From Candidatus Saccharibacteria bacterium UBA5170 (GTDB lineage: Bacteria; Patescibacteriota; Saccharimonadia; Saccharimonadales; Saccharimonadaceae): a stretch of DNA of 23,313 bases. Made by a program: the position numbers and the translations under genes. Positions 22,104 to 23,313 of the stretch are shown piece after piece. Position 1 is the first letter of the stretch; each line of letters opens with the position of its first letter. Location: positions 105,868 through 129,180 of the forward strand of contig DHWY01000002.1 of assembly GCA_002413425.1 (NCBI GenBank). The letters are read 5' to 3'. A model generated the notes under the pieces. The model was not told the DNA's origin, made no database searches, and worked only from the letters and a program-made list of their open reading frames with translations.

Positions 22104-23313
22104 TTATTGTACTACGTCCTCACCGAAGTGTTTTTGCAGGCGCATGGTGATAGAACCTTCGTGTCGCCCCAATAGTTTGCTCAACTGTTTGATGGTTGCA
22201 CCATTTTGAAACTTCTCTTTCAGTTCAGCGTCCTGTAGCGGTTGCCACGGTCGATAAGCGTTGGGGTAGGTTTGGCGCATAACGGCAATCTTCTCGGCCC
22301 AGCCACTGGTCTTGGCCGTTTTCTTCGGCAGCTCAGTTTTACGTTTTCCGGCCGCAGTCTCCAGATAAGCGAAGCGTTTGAGGTCTCGGGCAGCTTTGTC
22401 ACGCAGTGAGACGTCAATCGCTTGCGCCGCCTCACTCACCTGCAATGCCATGCGATTAATGCCGGATAAATATAGGTTGTGCAAATTTTTTACTCGGCTC
22501 AAAGCGACATATCCCATGCCTTCGACGAAGGCTTTGCGCAGGTCGATCTTGGCCGCATCCAAAGTCATGCCCTGTGACTTATGGACGGTGATAGCCCACG
22601 CCAAACGAAGTGGTATTTGCGAGATACTGGCACGTTTTTTATCGCCGTCACGCAGCTCCCACGTATCGGGGCTCATGGTGACTGTCTTACCGTTTTTAAA
22701 TTCTACCACTGGATATTCCGTACCTGGCTCAAAGTCGATAACGACACCCTGACTCCCATTGACGTATTTACGCTCGAGGCTATTTTTTACTGCCATGACC
22801 AAAGCGCCTTTTTTGATACGAAGCGTCGCCGGTGCCAGGACTGACCGCTGTAAATTCTCGACGTAATTATCTGAGCCAGTGGTTGTCTGTGTATAAAAAA
22901 GTTCGTCACCTTCCAGTTCGTCGAGTTTTTTGTCATTGATTCGATCAACGTCAACGTTCACCGTATGGAGCTCTGTCAGCAAGCTCCCCTCTTCCGGTTC
23001 GACGCCGACGCGCTCCAATAACATTTCAGCGTGATGACGACGGAGCTCGCCGGCCCGAAGAGAGTTCAAGATATCGAGGAGCTGCTCATCATCTTGACGA
23101 TGCTGCTCCTGCAGATAGCATATGGTCGGATCGAGTTCTTCCCAGACCTTGCTACTAACGACAAAACCACCCGCCCGTGAATCACCCCTGTTGATAGGTG
23201 GAAGTTGAAAGAAATCTCCACTCATGACGACTTGAATGCCCCCGAAAGGTTCATCTTTAGCGCGGACGATACGACAAACCTCATCCACCATATCGAGGCG
23301 AAAGTCGTGCAGC
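22104..23313 (-). CDS. PIF1/RecD-like superfamily 1B DNA helicase, C-terminal part
   Basis: Partial: the reading frame stays open to the right edge (the sequence upstream of M23291 reads LHDFRLD), so the start, P-loop and probably Walker B lie outside. The visible part, about 403 residues, carries GDFFQLPP (motif III), an EQHRQ arginine segment, RLAWAITVHKSQGMTLD (motif V) and GYVALSRVKNLHNLYL (motif VI), the set of PIF1 helicases that move 5'-3' on single-stranded DNA. After the helicase core come a Lys-rich linker and a 50-residue C-terminal unit (WQPLQDAELKEKFQNG, IKQLSKLLGRHEGSITMRL) that looks like a helix-turn-helix. Roles in replication-fork repair or recombination are inferred from the family. 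Confidence 0.9.
   Translation of the reverse strand, partial: LHDFRLDMVDEVCRIVRAKDEPFGGIQVVMSGDFFQLPPINRGDSRAGGFVVSSKVWEELDPTICYLQEQHRQDDEQLLDILNSLRAGELRRHHAEMLLERVGVEPEEGSLLTELHTVNVDVDRINDKKLDELEGDELFYTQTTTGSDNYVENLQRSVLAPATLRIKKGALVMAVKNSLERKYVNGSQGVVIDFEPGTEYPVVEFKNGKTVTMSPDTWELRDGDKKRASISQIPLRLAWAITVHKSQGMTLDAAKIDLRKAFVEGMGYVALSRVKNLHNLYLSGINRMALQVSEAAQAIDVSLRDKAARDLKRFAYLETAAGKRKTELPKKTAKTSGWAEKIAVMRQTYPNAYRPWQPLQDAELKEKFQNGATIKQLSKLLGRHEGSITMRLQKHFGEDVVQ

Noticed and set aside
1..23313. Recoded UGA (glycine) genetic code
   Set aside because: TGA acts as a stop where homology ends (yvcK), and conserved glycines use GGN codons.

Overview
The window reads as a chromosomal segment of a Candidate Phyla Radiation bacterium, most likely Saccharibacteria (TM7). 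This is inferred from gene content and style, not from a marker search: a sigma-region-4/HARE winged-helix protein, a large membrane-anchored VirD4/TraG-like ATPase, a stripped-down division/cell-wall (dcw) cluster, and many genes without a Shine-Dalgarno (SD) whose -10 box lies almost on the start codon. TGA is used as a normal stop (for example yvcK), which argues against the UGA-recoding CPR lineages. No tRNA, rRNA, CRISPR array, transposase or phage gene was seen.

Left half, all on the + strand: der (ribosome-assembly GTPase), pth (peptidyl-tRNA hydrolase), dprA (DNA-uptake/recombination protein), topA (topoisomerase I), a sigma-4/HARE regulator, and the VirD4/TraG-like ATPase. Between pth and dprA, on the opposite strand, lies a strong candidate for an unrecognised structured RNA of about 245 nt. 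It has its own promoter (TTGACA-17-TAATAT), several long stems, a GNRA hairpin and a GC-rich terminator with a T tract.

Middle (9678-10440): about 760 bp without a convincing gene, where the two gene blocks converge. It is AT-rich, holds a good + strand promoter (TTGACA-17-CATAAT), several perfect inverted repeats, and a GAAC-N7-GAAC direct repeat near each end.

Right half, all on the - strand. The dcw operon reads mraZ, rsmH, ftsL-like, ftsI (PBP), mraY, ftsW, murG, ftsQ; the Mur ligases, murB, ddl, ftsA and ftsZ are absent here. Its promoter carries four GTGG(G/A) boxes at 10/21/10 bp spacing, the classic MraZ operator arrangement, and an inverted pair of DnaA-box-like sites lies just upstream. 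Between mraZ and rsmH is a 244-nt element closed by a 26-bp nearly perfect inverted repeat with an inner three-tier hairpin, which is either a long structured leader or a separate small RNA. Upstream of mraZ comes a GH1 beta-glycosidase, yvcK and HAD-hydrolase operon, and then the 3' part of a PIF1/RecD-like helicase that runs off the right edge.

Together the genes cover translation upkeep (der, pth), DNA topology and uptake (topA, dprA, helicase), envelope synthesis and division (dcw, yvcK), and one possible DNA-translocation machine. The most novel-looking material is non-coding: the pth-dprA antisense RNA, the mraZ-rsmH structured element and the convergent gene-free zone.
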